Shown piece after piece: positions 9,194 through 17,817 of a stretch of 64,000 nucleotides of DNA (position 1 is its first letter; each line of letters opens with the position of its first letter). The stretch is from NCBI GenBank assembly GCA_036488815.1, contig DASXGX010000159.1:1-64000 (forward strand). The letters are read 5' to 3'. The stretch comes from Roseiarcus sp036488815. Its GTDB lineage: Bacteria; Pseudomonadota; Alphaproteobacteria; Rhizobiales; Beijerinckiaceae. Made by a program: the position numbers and the translations under genes. The notes beneath the pieces were generated by a model. It searched no databases and was not told the DNA's origin. It was given only the letters and a program-made list of their open reading frames with translations.

Positions 9194-10642
9194 GTGGCGC
9201 AAACTGCTCGCCAGTCTCTTTATGCAGCGCGTCCGACGCTCCGTGAATCGAACTTGCCTAGTCAGGCGCTGCCCCTCATCGCAGCAGCGTTGGACGCGGC
9301 GCTGTTTGTACTCGCGGGGGTCGCCGGGGCGGTGTGTTACCAGCTTTTCACCACCGGCCAGATTGAAACTCTGGACGGCGTGGCGGGGATCGGCATGCTG
9401 TCGGCGGCGCTGTTCATCTTGCTGGCGCGCGTCGAAGGACTTTACCAGCTTCAGGCGCTGTTGGCGCCGGGTCCGTATCTTACGCGAGCGACGGTGGTTT
9501 TGGCGGTCAGCCAGCTCGCGGTCACCTGCATATTCTTCCTGCTGAAGGAGGGCGCCGATTATTCGCGCGGCGCCATCGTCGTCTCGTCCGCCTTCGCATT
9601 GGCGACGATGCCGATCGTTCGGGTGATCGCCGGCAAAGCGTTTCAATATGGGGTTCAGCGAGGCGCGATCAAAGGACGACCCGTCGTGACGCTCGGCGAC
9701 GCCGTCGAGCTGGAACGGTTGGGCCAATCCGACTTCCTGCGTTTCGGGATCGACGAGATCGCGCGGATCGCTTTGGTCGGCCGCTCAATCGGCGGAGGGC
9801 TCGGCCAAAGGGATCGCGCGCAGATCGCGCACGCGATCGAGGTCTCGCGCCAGCGCCAGGCGATGGAGTTCGCTTTGATCATGCCGTGGGGACGAGACAG
9901 AGAGCTGTCGGAAGTCTGCGGCCTATTGCGTATCTCTCCGCTGCCCGTTCGCTTGTATCCCGATCACAAGATTCGAAGCGTTCTCTTGCAGCAGAAAGAG
10001 CGTGGCTTGGTGCCGCACTTCGCGGTGACCATGCAGCGCGCGCCGTTGAACGGTTGGGAACGGGCGCTCAAGCGCGTCATGGACATCGCCCTCGCTGCGC
10101 TGGGCCTCGTCGTTCTTGCGCCGCTGCTCGTCCTCACGGTTCTTTTCATCAAGCTCGACAGCCGCGGCCCGATCCTGTTCCGTCAGCGCCGCTGCGGTTT
10201 CGACAACCGGGAATTCATCATCCTCAAATTCCGGACGATGACGGTGATGGAAGACATCGGACCGATCGTCCAGGCCAAGCAGGGCGATGCGCGGGTGACG
10301 CGTGTCGGCCGGGTTCTGCGCCGAACGAGCATCGACGAATTGCCGCAACTGCTCAACGTCATTCGGGGCGACATGTCCCTCGTGGGGCCGCGCCCGCACG
10401 CGATGGCCCACGACGACGAGTACAAGAACCGCATCAACAATTACGCCTTGCGGCATCACGTGAAGCCGGGATTGACGGGCGCGGCTCAGGTGAAGGGATT
10501 GCGCGGCGAGACGTCGCGACTCTGGCAAATGGAGAAGCGGGTCGAACGGGACCTCTGGTACATCAACAATTGGTCGCTGGCGCTCGACATCAAGATCATG
10601 GCGATGACGTGCGTCGCCCTGTTCCGCTCCAACGCCTATTAG
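9194..10642 (+). CDS. Undecaprenyl-phosphate sugar phosphotransferase (WcaJ/ExoY-like)
   Basis: This inner-membrane enzyme starts exopolysaccharide repeat-unit synthesis by moving a sugar-1-phosphate to undecaprenyl phosphate. Four hydrophobic segments come first, then a CoA-binding-like region, then the C-terminal transferase domain. That domain begins KRVMDIALAALGL and holds FRQRRCGF, KFRTM, RTSIDELPQLLNV and SLVGPRPH, the hallmarks of polyprenyl-phosphate transferases. The frame is open from TTG 9059, but the upstream 130 bp look non-coding. GTG 9194 (482 residues, AGGTGG just upstream) gives the family's usual length. It heads the first exopolysaccharide locus. Confidence 0.9.
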   Translation: MAQTARQSLYAARPTLRESNLPSQALPLIAAALDAALFVLAGVAGAVCYQLFTTGQIETLDGVAGIGMLSAALFILLARVEGLYQLQALLAPGPYLTRATVVLAVSQLAVTCIFFLLKEGADYSRGAIVVSSAFALATMPIVRVIAGKAFQYGVQRGAIKGRPVVTLGDAVELERLGQSDFLRFGIDEIARIALVGRSIGGGLGQRDRAQIAHAIEVSRQRQAMEFALIMPWGRDRELSEVCGLLRISPLPVRLYPDHKIRSVLLQQKERGLVPHFAVTMQRAPLNGWERALKRVMDIALAALGLVVLAPLLVLTVLFIKLDSRGPILFRQRRCGFDNREFIILKFRTMTVMEDIGPIVQAKQGDARVTRVGRVLRRTSIDELPQLLNVIRGDMSLVGPRPHAMAHDDEYKNRINNYALRHHVKPGLTGAAQVKGLRGETSRLWQMEKRVERDLWYINNWSLALDIKIMAMTCVALFRSNAY

Positions 10643-10649
10643 GCTTGCC

Positions 10650-10937
10650 TCAACGCCAAAGGACCGGCTTGGCGCCCGCAGCGAAGCGGCGAAGCAGCGG
10701 CTCCTGCGCCAACGAGCCAAAGAAATAAGCAAATTGGAACATCGCCACCGAGCACAAGGCGCAAACCGCGGCCTCGCCGACTCCGGCGCCGAGTGTTGCG
10801 AAAAAATAAACCGGCGCGATCAACAACGACAGGCCAAGCAGACCGTAAGCGTTGAAGGCCAGGCCGAGGACAAAGCCGGCGGAGGCGAGAGCGACCAACG
10901 TCATGTGAGCGCCGAAAGCAAGGGAGTGAGCCGACAC
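10650..10937 (-). CDS. Small membrane protein, possibly an ExoX-like exopolysaccharide repressor
   Basis: This 95-residue protein consists mostly of hydrophobic helices (residues about 12-31, 35-52 and 55-76) and a short basic tail. The pattern of a YFFATL helix followed by AVCALCSVAMFQFAYFFGSL resembles the small ExoX/PsiA-type exopolysaccharide production repressors of rhizobia, but the resemblance is weak. It starts at GTG 10937 with GGAAGG upstream, and an 18-bp palindrome lies 13 bp before the start. It is convergent with the initiating transferase gene, so a regulatory role in this locus is plausible. Confidence 0.5.
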   Translation of the reverse strand: MSAHSLAFGAHMTLVALASAGFVLGLAFNAYGLLGLSLLIAPVYFFATLGAGVGEAAVCALCSVAMFQFAYFFGSLAQEPLLRRFAAGAKPVLWR

Positions 10938-10950
10938 GGACCTTCCGCAA

Positions 10951-10968
10951 CGCCAATAACTATTGGCG
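10951..10968. promoter_or_regulatory. 18-bp palindrome CGCCAATA-AC-TATTGGCG, candidate operator
   Basis: Two perfect 8-bp arms (CGCCAATA and TATTGGCG) are separated by AC. The site sits just upstream of the small membrane protein gene and at the head of the long spacer before the Wza gene. It lacks a T-run, so it is unlikely to be a terminator. A dimeric regulator site is the simplest reading. Confidence 0.45.
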
Positions 10969-11622
10969 AGGCGTTAACAACCGGTTGCGGCTCCAAGACG
11001 CAAGGGAGCGGGGTGACGCCGCGGCCGGTGATCTTTGCCGGATGAGGCAACTTCGGCGCGAGCGGGACTTTAAGCGCCAAACGCGCTCGCCGCTCATCTC
11101 CAACCGCCTGTCGTCCCATAGCGCGCTCGTGGCCCTTCCGGCGCCCGCGTCGCAGCGCTCCTTGCTCCACCCCGCCCAGTGACAAGGCGCGCGTCGACTC
11201 CCCAAATGCCCTTTAGCACAGACTAGGCCCTCGGAAATTAAAATCCTTGGGGATAACGCGGCCGCGGAGCAGTTTTCGGCGCTAAAGAGGGCCGGAGCGC
11301 TCGCAAAGGCGTGGCTCGAGGACGAAGCCAGGGCGACCGTCGCTGGTCGCGAAGTCAACGGCTTGCGTCATTCGAGCGGGATCAGCTGCGTCATACCGTT
11401 GCGGAAAGTCCACACCTGGCAAAAAAATTTACGGCGTTACATTTCGACGAAGGTCTAAGCCGTTGACGTTATTCGCGGCGACGCGCTTCCCCTCGGTTCG
11501 TTTACGAACACAGCCATATGGATATTTTGCTCACCTTCCGTAACTTTAAAAATCCTGTTATCTTTTAGCGATTAACATTTTGCGTGGGCTCGTAAAGCCC
11601 AAGCGTCAAGCGGCGGGGAATC
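10969..11622. other. Long regulatory spacer upstream of the polysaccharide export operon
   Basis: No convincing gene is seen here; the short frames on both strands lack family features. The last 200 bp are much more AT-rich than the coding sequence and hold a 14-bp inverted repeat GTTCGT-TT-ACGAAC (11496-11509), the palindrome CCATATGG (11514-11521), an AT-rich tract (about 11540-11580) suited to a promoter, and a small hairpin GGGCT-CGTAA-AGCCC (11586-11600) in the presumed leader of the Wza gene. No -35/-10 pair is strong enough to name. Confidence 0.4.
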
Positions 11623-12825
11623 TTGTTGCAGCGTACGCCCGCAAGATATTTTGGCGTCGCGTTTATGGCGTTCGCCCTCGCCGCCTGCACGGTCCTGCCC
11701 GAGAGCGGGCCCTCGCGTCGCAGCGTGGAAGCGAACGCCACCGTGTCGATTTCGAGCGGCACGCCCGTTTTCGACTACGCGCTCGTCGATTTGAACCGAA
11801 GCGTCCTGCCCTACATCGTCGATGTCGGGCCTGGCTCGCTCTACCGCACCTTCGGAACCGGACGCGGCCCTGCTCCCGCAATTCTGGTCGGGATCGGCGA
11901 CACGGTGCAGGTCACGCTGTTCGAAGCCCAGGCGGGCGGCCTGTTCATCCCCACCGACGCGGGCTCCCGTCCCGGCAATTTCGTCACGCTGCCCCCCCAG
12001 CTGGTGGACAATCGCGGCTATATCACCGTGCCCTACGCCGGCCAGATCCGGGCCCTGAACCGGACGACCCCCGCGATCCAGCAAGACATCGTCAACAAGC
12101 TCAAGGACCGCGCGATCGAACCGCAGGCGATCGTCGCCATCAGCTCGCAAACCTCGACCGAGGTGAGCGTGGTCGGGGAAGTGAACCAACCCAACAAATT
12201 CCCCGTCAACCCGAACGGAGACACGGTCCTGGATGCGATTTCCCGCGCCGGCGGGATCAAGGACCAAGGCTACGAGAACTACGTCACCCTGCAGCGCCAC
12301 GGCTTGAAGGGCACCGTGTACTTCCTGAACCTCGTGACGGATCCGAAAGAAAACATTTTCGTCAAGCCCGGCGACCAGATCTACGTCGCCTTCTATCAAC
12401 GTTCCTTTGTCGCCTTCGGGGCGACGGGCGCGTCCGGGCAGTTCAAGTTCCAACAGGAAATCCTCACGCTCAACGACGCGGTCGGCAAGGCTGGAGGGCT
12501 CCTCGACAATCGGTCCGACCCCGGCCAGGTGTTCGTCTACCGGCTGGAAGATCGGCGCGCGCTCGAAAAGATGGGCGTGGACGTGTCCCGCTTCCCCGGC
12601 GACCGTTCCTGGATCCCGACCATCTATCGGGTCAACTTCCGCGATCCCTCTGGATTCTTCGCGTCCCGCAAGTTTCCCATGCGTGATGGTGACGTCATCT
12701 ACGTCGACAACGCCGATCAGGTCGAGCTGAGCAAGTTCCTGTTGCTGATTACGGAAATGGGGGTCGCCGCGAACACAGCCATTACCACTGCCGGGAGCGC
12801 CAGGATCTGGCCTATCCCGTATTGA
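11623..12825 (+). CDS. Polysaccharide export outer-membrane lipoprotein (Wza/GumB-like)
   Basis: This 400-residue protein forms the outer-membrane exit channel for exopolysaccharide. A signal peptide ends in the lipobox LAAC, with Cys22 as the lipidated residue. The poly-export domain follows (ILVGIGDTVQVTLFEAQAGG, NRGYITVPYAGQI), then SLBB-type repeats (VSVVGEVNQPNKFPV...TVLDAISRAGGI and EILTLNDAVGKAGGL). The start is TTG 11623 or TTG 11626 after a GGGGAA ribosome site. It lies about 200 bp upstream of the co-polymerase gene, its usual partner across the envelope. Confidence 0.92.
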   Translation: MLQRTPARYFGVAFMAFALAACTVLPESGPSRRSVEANATVSISSGTPVFDYALVDLNRSVLPYIVDVGPGSLYRTFGTGRGPAPAILVGIGDTVQVTLFEAQAGGLFIPTDAGSRPGNFVTLPPQLVDNRGYITVPYAGQIRALNRTTPAIQQDIVNKLKDRAIEPQAIVAISSQTSTEVSVVGEVNQPNKFPVNPNGDTVLDAISRAGGIKDQGYENYVTLQRHGLKGTVYFLNLVTDPKENIFVKPGDQIYVAFYQRSFVAFGATGASGQFKFQQEILTLNDAVGKAGGLLDNRSDPGQVFVYRLEDRRALEKMGVDVSRFPGDRSWIPTIYRVNFRDPSGFFASRKFPMRDGDVIYVDNADQVELSKFLLLITEMGVAANTAITTAGSARIWPIPY

Positions 12826-13026
12826 GCCCGCGACGCATGTAGGATGGATGCAGCAATTCGCCCTCAATAGCGTAATGCGCGGGAAATAAAGCGGTACTTA
12901 TCAGCGCGGAAGCGCCGTGAACGCTACGGTACTCCCAGTGGCGGTCCTTTGCTTTATTCACTATGGTCATAACAATGACAGCGTTCGTCTGTACGAGGCG
13001 CACATCCACGTGACGGGTGAGCCGAG

Positions 13027-15324
13027 ATGTTGAAGCGCGTCGATCAGCCTCGCGAGACCGTCCCCCCCGCGGAGCTTGAAAGCGCGGCCACGGGACCCAT
13101 CGATTTCGATTTCGTGCTCGCCGCGGCCCGCCGTCAGGCGCCCATGATCGCCGCCATCGCGATCTTGGGCCTCGTCGCGGGCTGGGTTTACCTCCGCGCC
13201 GCTGTCCCGCTTTACACCGCGACCACGAACATCCTCATCGACAGCCTCAAGGACCAGCACACCGTCGCGGCGACGATCGCCGACTTGACCTTCGACAGCG
13301 CCGCCATCGACAGCCAGGTCGAGGTCCTGAAGTCGGAAAAGGTCGCGCTGTCGGTGACGTCGGCGATGAACCTCACGAAGGACGCCGAGTTCATGGCCGG
13401 GCCCAAGACGCTGATGGGCGACACGCTCGGACGCCTGCGGGCCATGTTGGACGTCGGCAGTTGGTTCGCGCGCCCACAGAAGGCGGAAGCCAGCCCGGGC
13501 TCCCTTGAAGAGACCGCTGTCGGATGGCTGCAGTCCGGTCTCGACGTGCGCCGCCTCGGCCGAACCTACGTCCTTGCGGTCAGCTACACCTCGCCCGACA
13601 GCGGCAAAGCCTCGGCGATCGCAAACGCTTTCGCGGACGCCTATCTCAATGAACAGCTCGACGCCAAATTCGAGGCGACGCGGCGCGCCGCCGATTGGTT
13701 GGAGACTCGGATCGCCGAGTTGAAGCGGCACTCGCTCGCTGCCGACCTCGCCGTTCAAAAGTTCAAGGCGGACAAGGGGATCGTCGCCACAGGCGGCGAC
13801 AAGCCAACCCTGTTGTCGGACCAGGAATTGAGCCAGATCAACGAGCAGATGGTGCTGGCGCGCGCCGACACAGCCAGAGCCGATGCGAAATACGCGCAGC
13901 TCGAAGAGCTTTTGAATTCAGGCAAGCCCGGCGTGTCGGTGCCCGATTCGCTCGCCAGTCCCATTATCGCCGAATTGCGGGAAAAATACCTGACCGACTC
14001 GAAGATGGCGGCGCAGCTCGAAGCCAAACTCGGAAGCACTCACCTCCAGGTCATCAACCTAAAGAAGGAGATGGAGCAGTTCGAGCGGCTGATCCGCGAC
14101 GAGTTGCAACGGATCGCGGAGAGCAATCACAGCGAGGCCGAGGTCGCGCGGGCCAAGGAGAAGTCGCTGGCGCAGTCGCTGTCGGGGCTTGCCGGCGCGA
14201 GCGCGCTGACGAACGAGACCTTGGTGCAACTTCGCGAACTGGAGCGCGAAAGCGAAACCTATCGCAATCTCTATCAGACGTTCATGCAGCGCTATCAGGA
14301 AACGCTGCAGCAGCAGACGTTTCCGGTCGGCGAGGCGCGCGTCATCACGGCGGCGACGCGCCCCTCGACCCCGAGTTTTCCGAAGCGAAGCTCGATCTTG
14401 GCGTTGTCGTTGCTGATTGGCGCCGTCGCTGGCGCCAGCCTCGGCGCGTTGCGTGAATATCGCGACCGCATGTTCCGGGTCGCCGCGCACGTTCGCGAAG
14501 AACTCGGGCTTGAATTCCTCGGTGTTCTCGAAACCGTCGGCTCGCCGACGACTTTGCGGAGCGCAAAGGGGGAATATCCGGATCCCCGGCAGATCCGTCC
14601 GACCACTAGCCTTCAACGCTACACAATCGACCATCCGCTCTCGAGCTTCTCGGAAACCCTGCGCGCCGCGAAAGTGGCGATCGATCTCGCGCTCGGCGAC
14701 CGCAAGCCCAAGATCGTCGGCGTCATTTCGGCGCTGCCGAACGAAGGAAAGACCACCGTCGCCAAGAATTTCGCCTCTCTGCTCGCCCATCTCGGGGCGC
14801 GCACGATCCTGATCGATGCGGACTTGCGAAATCCAGGGCTGACCGCGAGTGTCGCCCGCCATGCGCAGGCCGGACTTCTCGAGGCGATTCAAGGCGAGCG
14901 GCCGGTCGGCGACCTCCTCCTGTACGAGCCGGACTCCGGCCTCTTCGTACTGCCCACCGTCGTTCGCGAACGCGTGCAGCACTCGAGTGAGGTGCTGTCT
15001 TCGCCGGGCATGCGCAAGGTCGTCGCCAGGGTTGGCGACGCCTTCGACTACGTCATCGTCGACGCGCCGCCGCTCGGGCCGGGCGTCGACGTCCGCGCCG
15101 CGGCGGCGCTGTTCGACGCCTTCCTCCTGGTCGTCGAATGGGGCCGCACCCCGCGCGTGATGGTCAAGAACATCCTCGATTCCGATAGCGCGTTGCGCGA
15201 GAAGTGCGTCGGCGTCGTCTACAACAAGGTCAACATGAAGGTCATCAGCCGCTACGGCGACTACGGCTCAAAGGAGTATTACTTCCGCCGCTACAACAAA
15301 TATTATCATAAGAACGCGGGCTAG
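13027..15324 (+). CDS. Polysaccharide co-polymerase / bacterial tyrosine kinase (Wzc/ExoP-like)
   Basis: This 765-residue inner-membrane protein sets chain length and couples polymerisation to export. The N-terminal Wzz domain is bounded by membrane helices near residues 39-59 and 455-475, with a long coiled-coil periplasmic region between (AEVARAKEKSLAQSL). The cytosolic BY-kinase domain has Walker A SALPNEGKTT (about 567-576), Walker A' ILIDADLRNPG (about 594-604) and Walker B YVIVDAPPLG (about 675). The C-terminus carries a cluster of seven tyrosines (RYGDYGSKEYYFRRYNKYY), the expected autophosphorylation tail. Kinase and Wzz parts are fused, as in proteobacterial Wzc. Confidence 0.94.
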   Translation: MLKRVDQPRETVPPAELESAATGPIDFDFVLAAARRQAPMIAAIAILGLVAGWVYLRAAVPLYTATTNILIDSLKDQHTVAATIADLTFDSAAIDSQVEVLKSEKVALSVTSAMNLTKDAEFMAGPKTLMGDTLGRLRAMLDVGSWFARPQKAEASPGSLEETAVGWLQSGLDVRRLGRTYVLAVSYTSPDSGKASAIANAFADAYLNEQLDAKFEATRRAADWLETRIAELKRHSLAADLAVQKFKADKGIVATGGDKPTLLSDQELSQINEQMVLARADTARADAKYAQLEELLNSGKPGVSVPDSLASPIIAELREKYLTDSKMAAQLEAKLGSTHLQVINLKKEMEQFERLIRDELQRIAESNHSEAEVARAKEKSLAQSLSGLAGASALTNETLVQLRELERESETYRNLYQTFMQRYQETLQQQTFPVGEARVITAATRPSTPSFPKRSSILALSLLIGAVAGASLGALREYRDRMFRVAAHVREELGLEFLGVLETVGSPTTLRSAKGEYPDPRQIRPTTSLQRYTIDHPLSSFSETLRAAKVAIDLALGDRKPKIVGVISALPNEGKTTVAKNFASLLAHLGARTILIDADLRNPGLTASVARHAQAGLLEAIQGERPVGDLLLYEPDSGLFVLPTVVRERVQHSSEVLSSPGMRKVVARVGDAFDYVIVDAPPLGPGVDVRAAAALFDAFLLVVEWGRTPRVMVKNILDSDSALREKCVGVVYNKVNMKVISRYGDYGSKEYYFRRYNKYYHKNAG

Positions 15325-15325
15325 G

Positions 15326-16735
15326 ATGCGTTCCATGCGCTCCGCCGAAGCCCCAGCGATGCGACCGACCGGCGCGGTGTGGTTTCCGGCGTGGGCGCCC
15401 ACCGCGGTGGTCATGACCGCGGTCCTGTTCAACGCGGCGCTCGCTCTGATTAACGCGAATGTCACCTCGCTGAGTTCGAGCGAGGTGATCGGCCTGGAGG
15501 CGCTCGTCGACGCGGCGGCGATCGCCGTGTGTCTGCGCGCGCCGCGCCCCTGGAAGGCCTTTTGGGTCGGGCTGATGGTCTTCTTGTTTCTGCTCGACCT
15601 GGTCAACGGCTTGGGCAGCGCCCACGTCGATCCGAAGTTTCTGCGCGACGTGCTGATCATTCCGATCTTCGCGCTGCTCGGCGTGACCTCCGATCGCGAC
15701 GACGTCGTCCGCATCGTCATTCGCCTGCAATGGGTGGTGCTGGCCGTCATGATCTTCGAGGCGATCAGCCCCGACGAATATGGGCGCCTGTTCAACGTGA
15801 TGTCGTATTACATCAACACGCGCGGCTACGAGCAGGAGCAGTTCTGGTCGCAGGACACCGCCGATCTTTTCATCAGCGCGAGCCGGCCGGACGAGCGCTA
15901 CCTGCTTCCCTTCCTCAACATCCATCGCCTCTCCTCGGTGTTCCTCGAGCCGGTGTCCCTTGGGAATTACGCCGTGATCGTCGCGATGGCCTGCGTCGCG
16001 CTATGGGATCGCATCGCTCCGCGCCAGAAGCTTTTCCTCGTCGTCTCGACCGCCATGATTCTCGTCGGCTGCGACGGCCGCTTCGCCATCACCAGCGTCC
16101 TGATCATGATCATGCTTCGCTTCGTGGCCCCGGCGCTGCCCCGCTACGTCAACCTCATCTACTTTCCTGGTTTCATGATCCTCGTCGCGCTGGCCGTGAG
16201 ATTCGGCCACCTCTCGAACAATGGCGACGATTTCCCAAGCCGCGCTGCGGGCAGCATCGACGTGCTGTCGCAGATGGACCTGGCGGCGCTGTTCGGCGCG
16301 GAGGCCGAGCGGGCCTACGGGGTCATGGACAGCGGCGTCGCCTATCTCCTCTACAGCCAATCGATTATCGGCGCCGCCGCTCTATGGATCGCCATCGTCT
16401 ACGGCCTGCCGCAACGCGACAAAGCGTCGATCGTCTATTCGCACGCCGCCTCGGTTTATGTGGTTCTCAATCTGCTCGTCAGCTATTCGATGTTCTCGAT
16501 CAAGACGGCGTCGCTGCTCTGGTTCGTCTTCGGCGCCTTGGCGCGGCGAACGTCCGCGCGGACAGCTCCAGCCTCCACGCCCGCCCGCTCGTCCGAGGAG
16601 CGCGCGAAGGCATGGACGCCGGTTTCCGCCATCGAGGCCGCTCCGTCGCACGATGTTTCCGGGATGTCGTCGCATGGTCTTGGCGCCCTTGGCCAAGCCG
16701 GATCTCCCCTCTCTCCCTTCCCGCGCGGGGAGTAG
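15326..16735 (+). CDS. Wzy-like polysaccharide polymerase, multi-pass membrane protein
   Basis: This 469-residue protein starts one base after the stop of the co-polymerase gene, so the two are coupled. It has about ten hydrophobic helices and a large hydrophilic loop after the middle helices (NVMSYYINTRGYEQEQFW to RLSSVFLEPVSLGNYAV). The FLEPVSLGNY motif matches the SxFxEPs-gN pattern of O-antigen/exopolysaccharide polymerases. The last 60 residues are hydrophilic and low in complexity. Its likely role is polymerisation of lipid-linked repeat units in the periplasm; the family is too divergent to be more specific. Confidence 0.75.
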   Translation: MRSMRSAEAPAMRPTGAVWFPAWAPTAVVMTAVLFNAALALINANVTSLSSSEVIGLEALVDAAAIAVCLRAPRPWKAFWVGLMVFLFLLDLVNGLGSAHVDPKFLRDVLIIPIFALLGVTSDRDDVVRIVIRLQWVVLAVMIFEAISPDEYGRLFNVMSYYINTRGYEQEQFWSQDTADLFISASRPDERYLLPFLNIHRLSSVFLEPVSLGNYAVIVAMACVALWDRIAPRQKLFLVVSTAMILVGCDGRFAITSVLIMIMLRFVAPALPRYVNLIYFPGFMILVALAVRFGHLSNNGDDFPSRAAGSIDVLSQMDLAALFGAEAERAYGVMDSGVAYLLYSQSIIGAAALWIAIVYGLPQRDKASIVYSHAASVYVVLNLLVSYSMFSIKTASLLWFVFGALARRTSARTAPASTPARSSEERAKAWTPVSAIEAAPSHDVSGMSSHGLGALGQAGSPLSPFPRGE

Positions 16736-16764
16736 CGCCCCGCCGCCCCCTCGAAGGAGAACGC

Positions 16765-17784
16765 TTGCTGCAGATCGGTTGCCTGGCGCGATACGCACTG
16801 ATGGGGTTCCTTGTCGCCGTCCTCGCGCGGGACGGCGACGCGAGCGCTTGGGCCGACGACGCCAGCGCTCGGATGACCGGCGTCAATCTCTCTGGCGGCG
16901 AGCTCAACCCCGGCGCAAACAAGCCAGACGTTGACTACACCTACCCATCTGCGCAGGAGATCGACTATTTCGTCTCGAAGGGCCTGACGATTTTCCGCAT
17001 TCCCGTCCTCAGCGAACGTCTGCTCGGTCCCAGCGGCCGCGGCGAACGCCCGCTCACGCGCGACTGGATCGCGCTCTCGAATCTGATCGACCATGCCTCG
17101 CACCTCCACGCGCGTGTGATTGTGGACTTTCATGAATATGGCGCGAACTCGTCGGGCATAATCGGCCTCAACGCTCGGGCGACCCAGGATTTCGCGCAAA
17201 GCTGGGGCGAGGTCGCCAAACGCCTCAAGGAGCACCCGAACGTCGTGTTCGGCCTGATGAATGAGCCGCACCAGCAGAGCGCGAGCGAATGGCTGATCGG
17301 CGCCAACGCGGCCATAGCGGCGATCCGCAGCGCCGGCGCTCGCCAGTTGATCCTCGTTCCCGGCGCCTATTGGACCGGCGCGCATTCCTGGACAAAGACC
17401 GACAACGGCAAGGTCATGGCCCGCGTCGTCGATCCCGCGGACAATTTCGCCTATGAGGTGCACCAATACCTCGACAGCGACAGTTCCGGCACGAAGCCGG
17501 AGGTCGTGGCAGGCTCCGGGGCGACGCGATTGGCCGATTTTACGACCTGGGCGCACGCGCACCACGTTAAAGGCTTTCTGGGCGAATTCGGCTTCGCATC
17601 GACCCCCGATGCGCTCGGCGAGGGACGCGCGCTCGTCCGATATATGACGGCGAACCGGGACGTTTGGCTCGGCTGGACGTATTGGGCCGGCGGCCCCTGG
17701 TGGGGGGACGATTATATGTTCTCCGTCGAGCCCACGAAGACGGGCGACCGGCCGCAACTGGGAGTGCTGACCGATGAAAAATGA
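16765..17784 (+). CDS. Glycoside hydrolase family 5 (cellulase-type endoglucanase)
   Basis: This 339-residue secreted glycanase has the GH5 acid/base in GLMNEPHQQ (Glu167) and the nucleophile in LGEFGF (Glu274), with conserved FRIPV, DFHEYG and AYEVHQYLD segments of the TIM barrel. The frame is open for over 1.2 kb upstream through the polymerase gene, but TTG 16765 has a good AAGGAG site four bases before it and gives an N-terminal hydrophobic export segment. ATG 16801 is the alternative. Inside an exopolysaccharide locus, such enzymes trim or release polymer in the periplasm, suggesting a beta-glucan-containing backbone. Confidence 0.88.
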   Translation: MLQIGCLARYALMGFLVAVLARDGDASAWADDASARMTGVNLSGGELNPGANKPDVDYTYPSAQEIDYFVSKGLTIFRIPVLSERLLGPSGRGERPLTRDWIALSNLIDHASHLHARVIVDFHEYGANSSGIIGLNARATQDFAQSWGEVAKRLKEHPNVVFGLMNEPHQQSASEWLIGANAAIAAIRSAGARQLILVPGAYWTGAHSWTKTDNGKVMARVVDPADNFAYEVHQYLDSDSSGTKPEVVAGSGATRLADFTTWAHAHHVKGFLGEFGFASTPDALGEGRALVRYMTANRDVWLGWTYWAGGPWWGDDYMFSVEPTKTGDRPQLGVLTDEK

Positions 17785-17817
17785 GCTTCTGCGACGGCAT
17801 ACGTCAGAAGCGCGATC

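Noticed and set aside
10960..11358. 132-codon minus-strand frame in the spacer before the export gene
   Set aside because: Its composition is low-complexity, it has no motif or ribosome site, and it continues into the palindrome-bearing regulatory region.
15529..16764. In-frame upstream extension of the GH5 gene through the polymerase gene
   Set aside because: The translation is Arg-rich shadow sequence of the polymerase; the GH5 ribosome site and export segment place the start at 16765.
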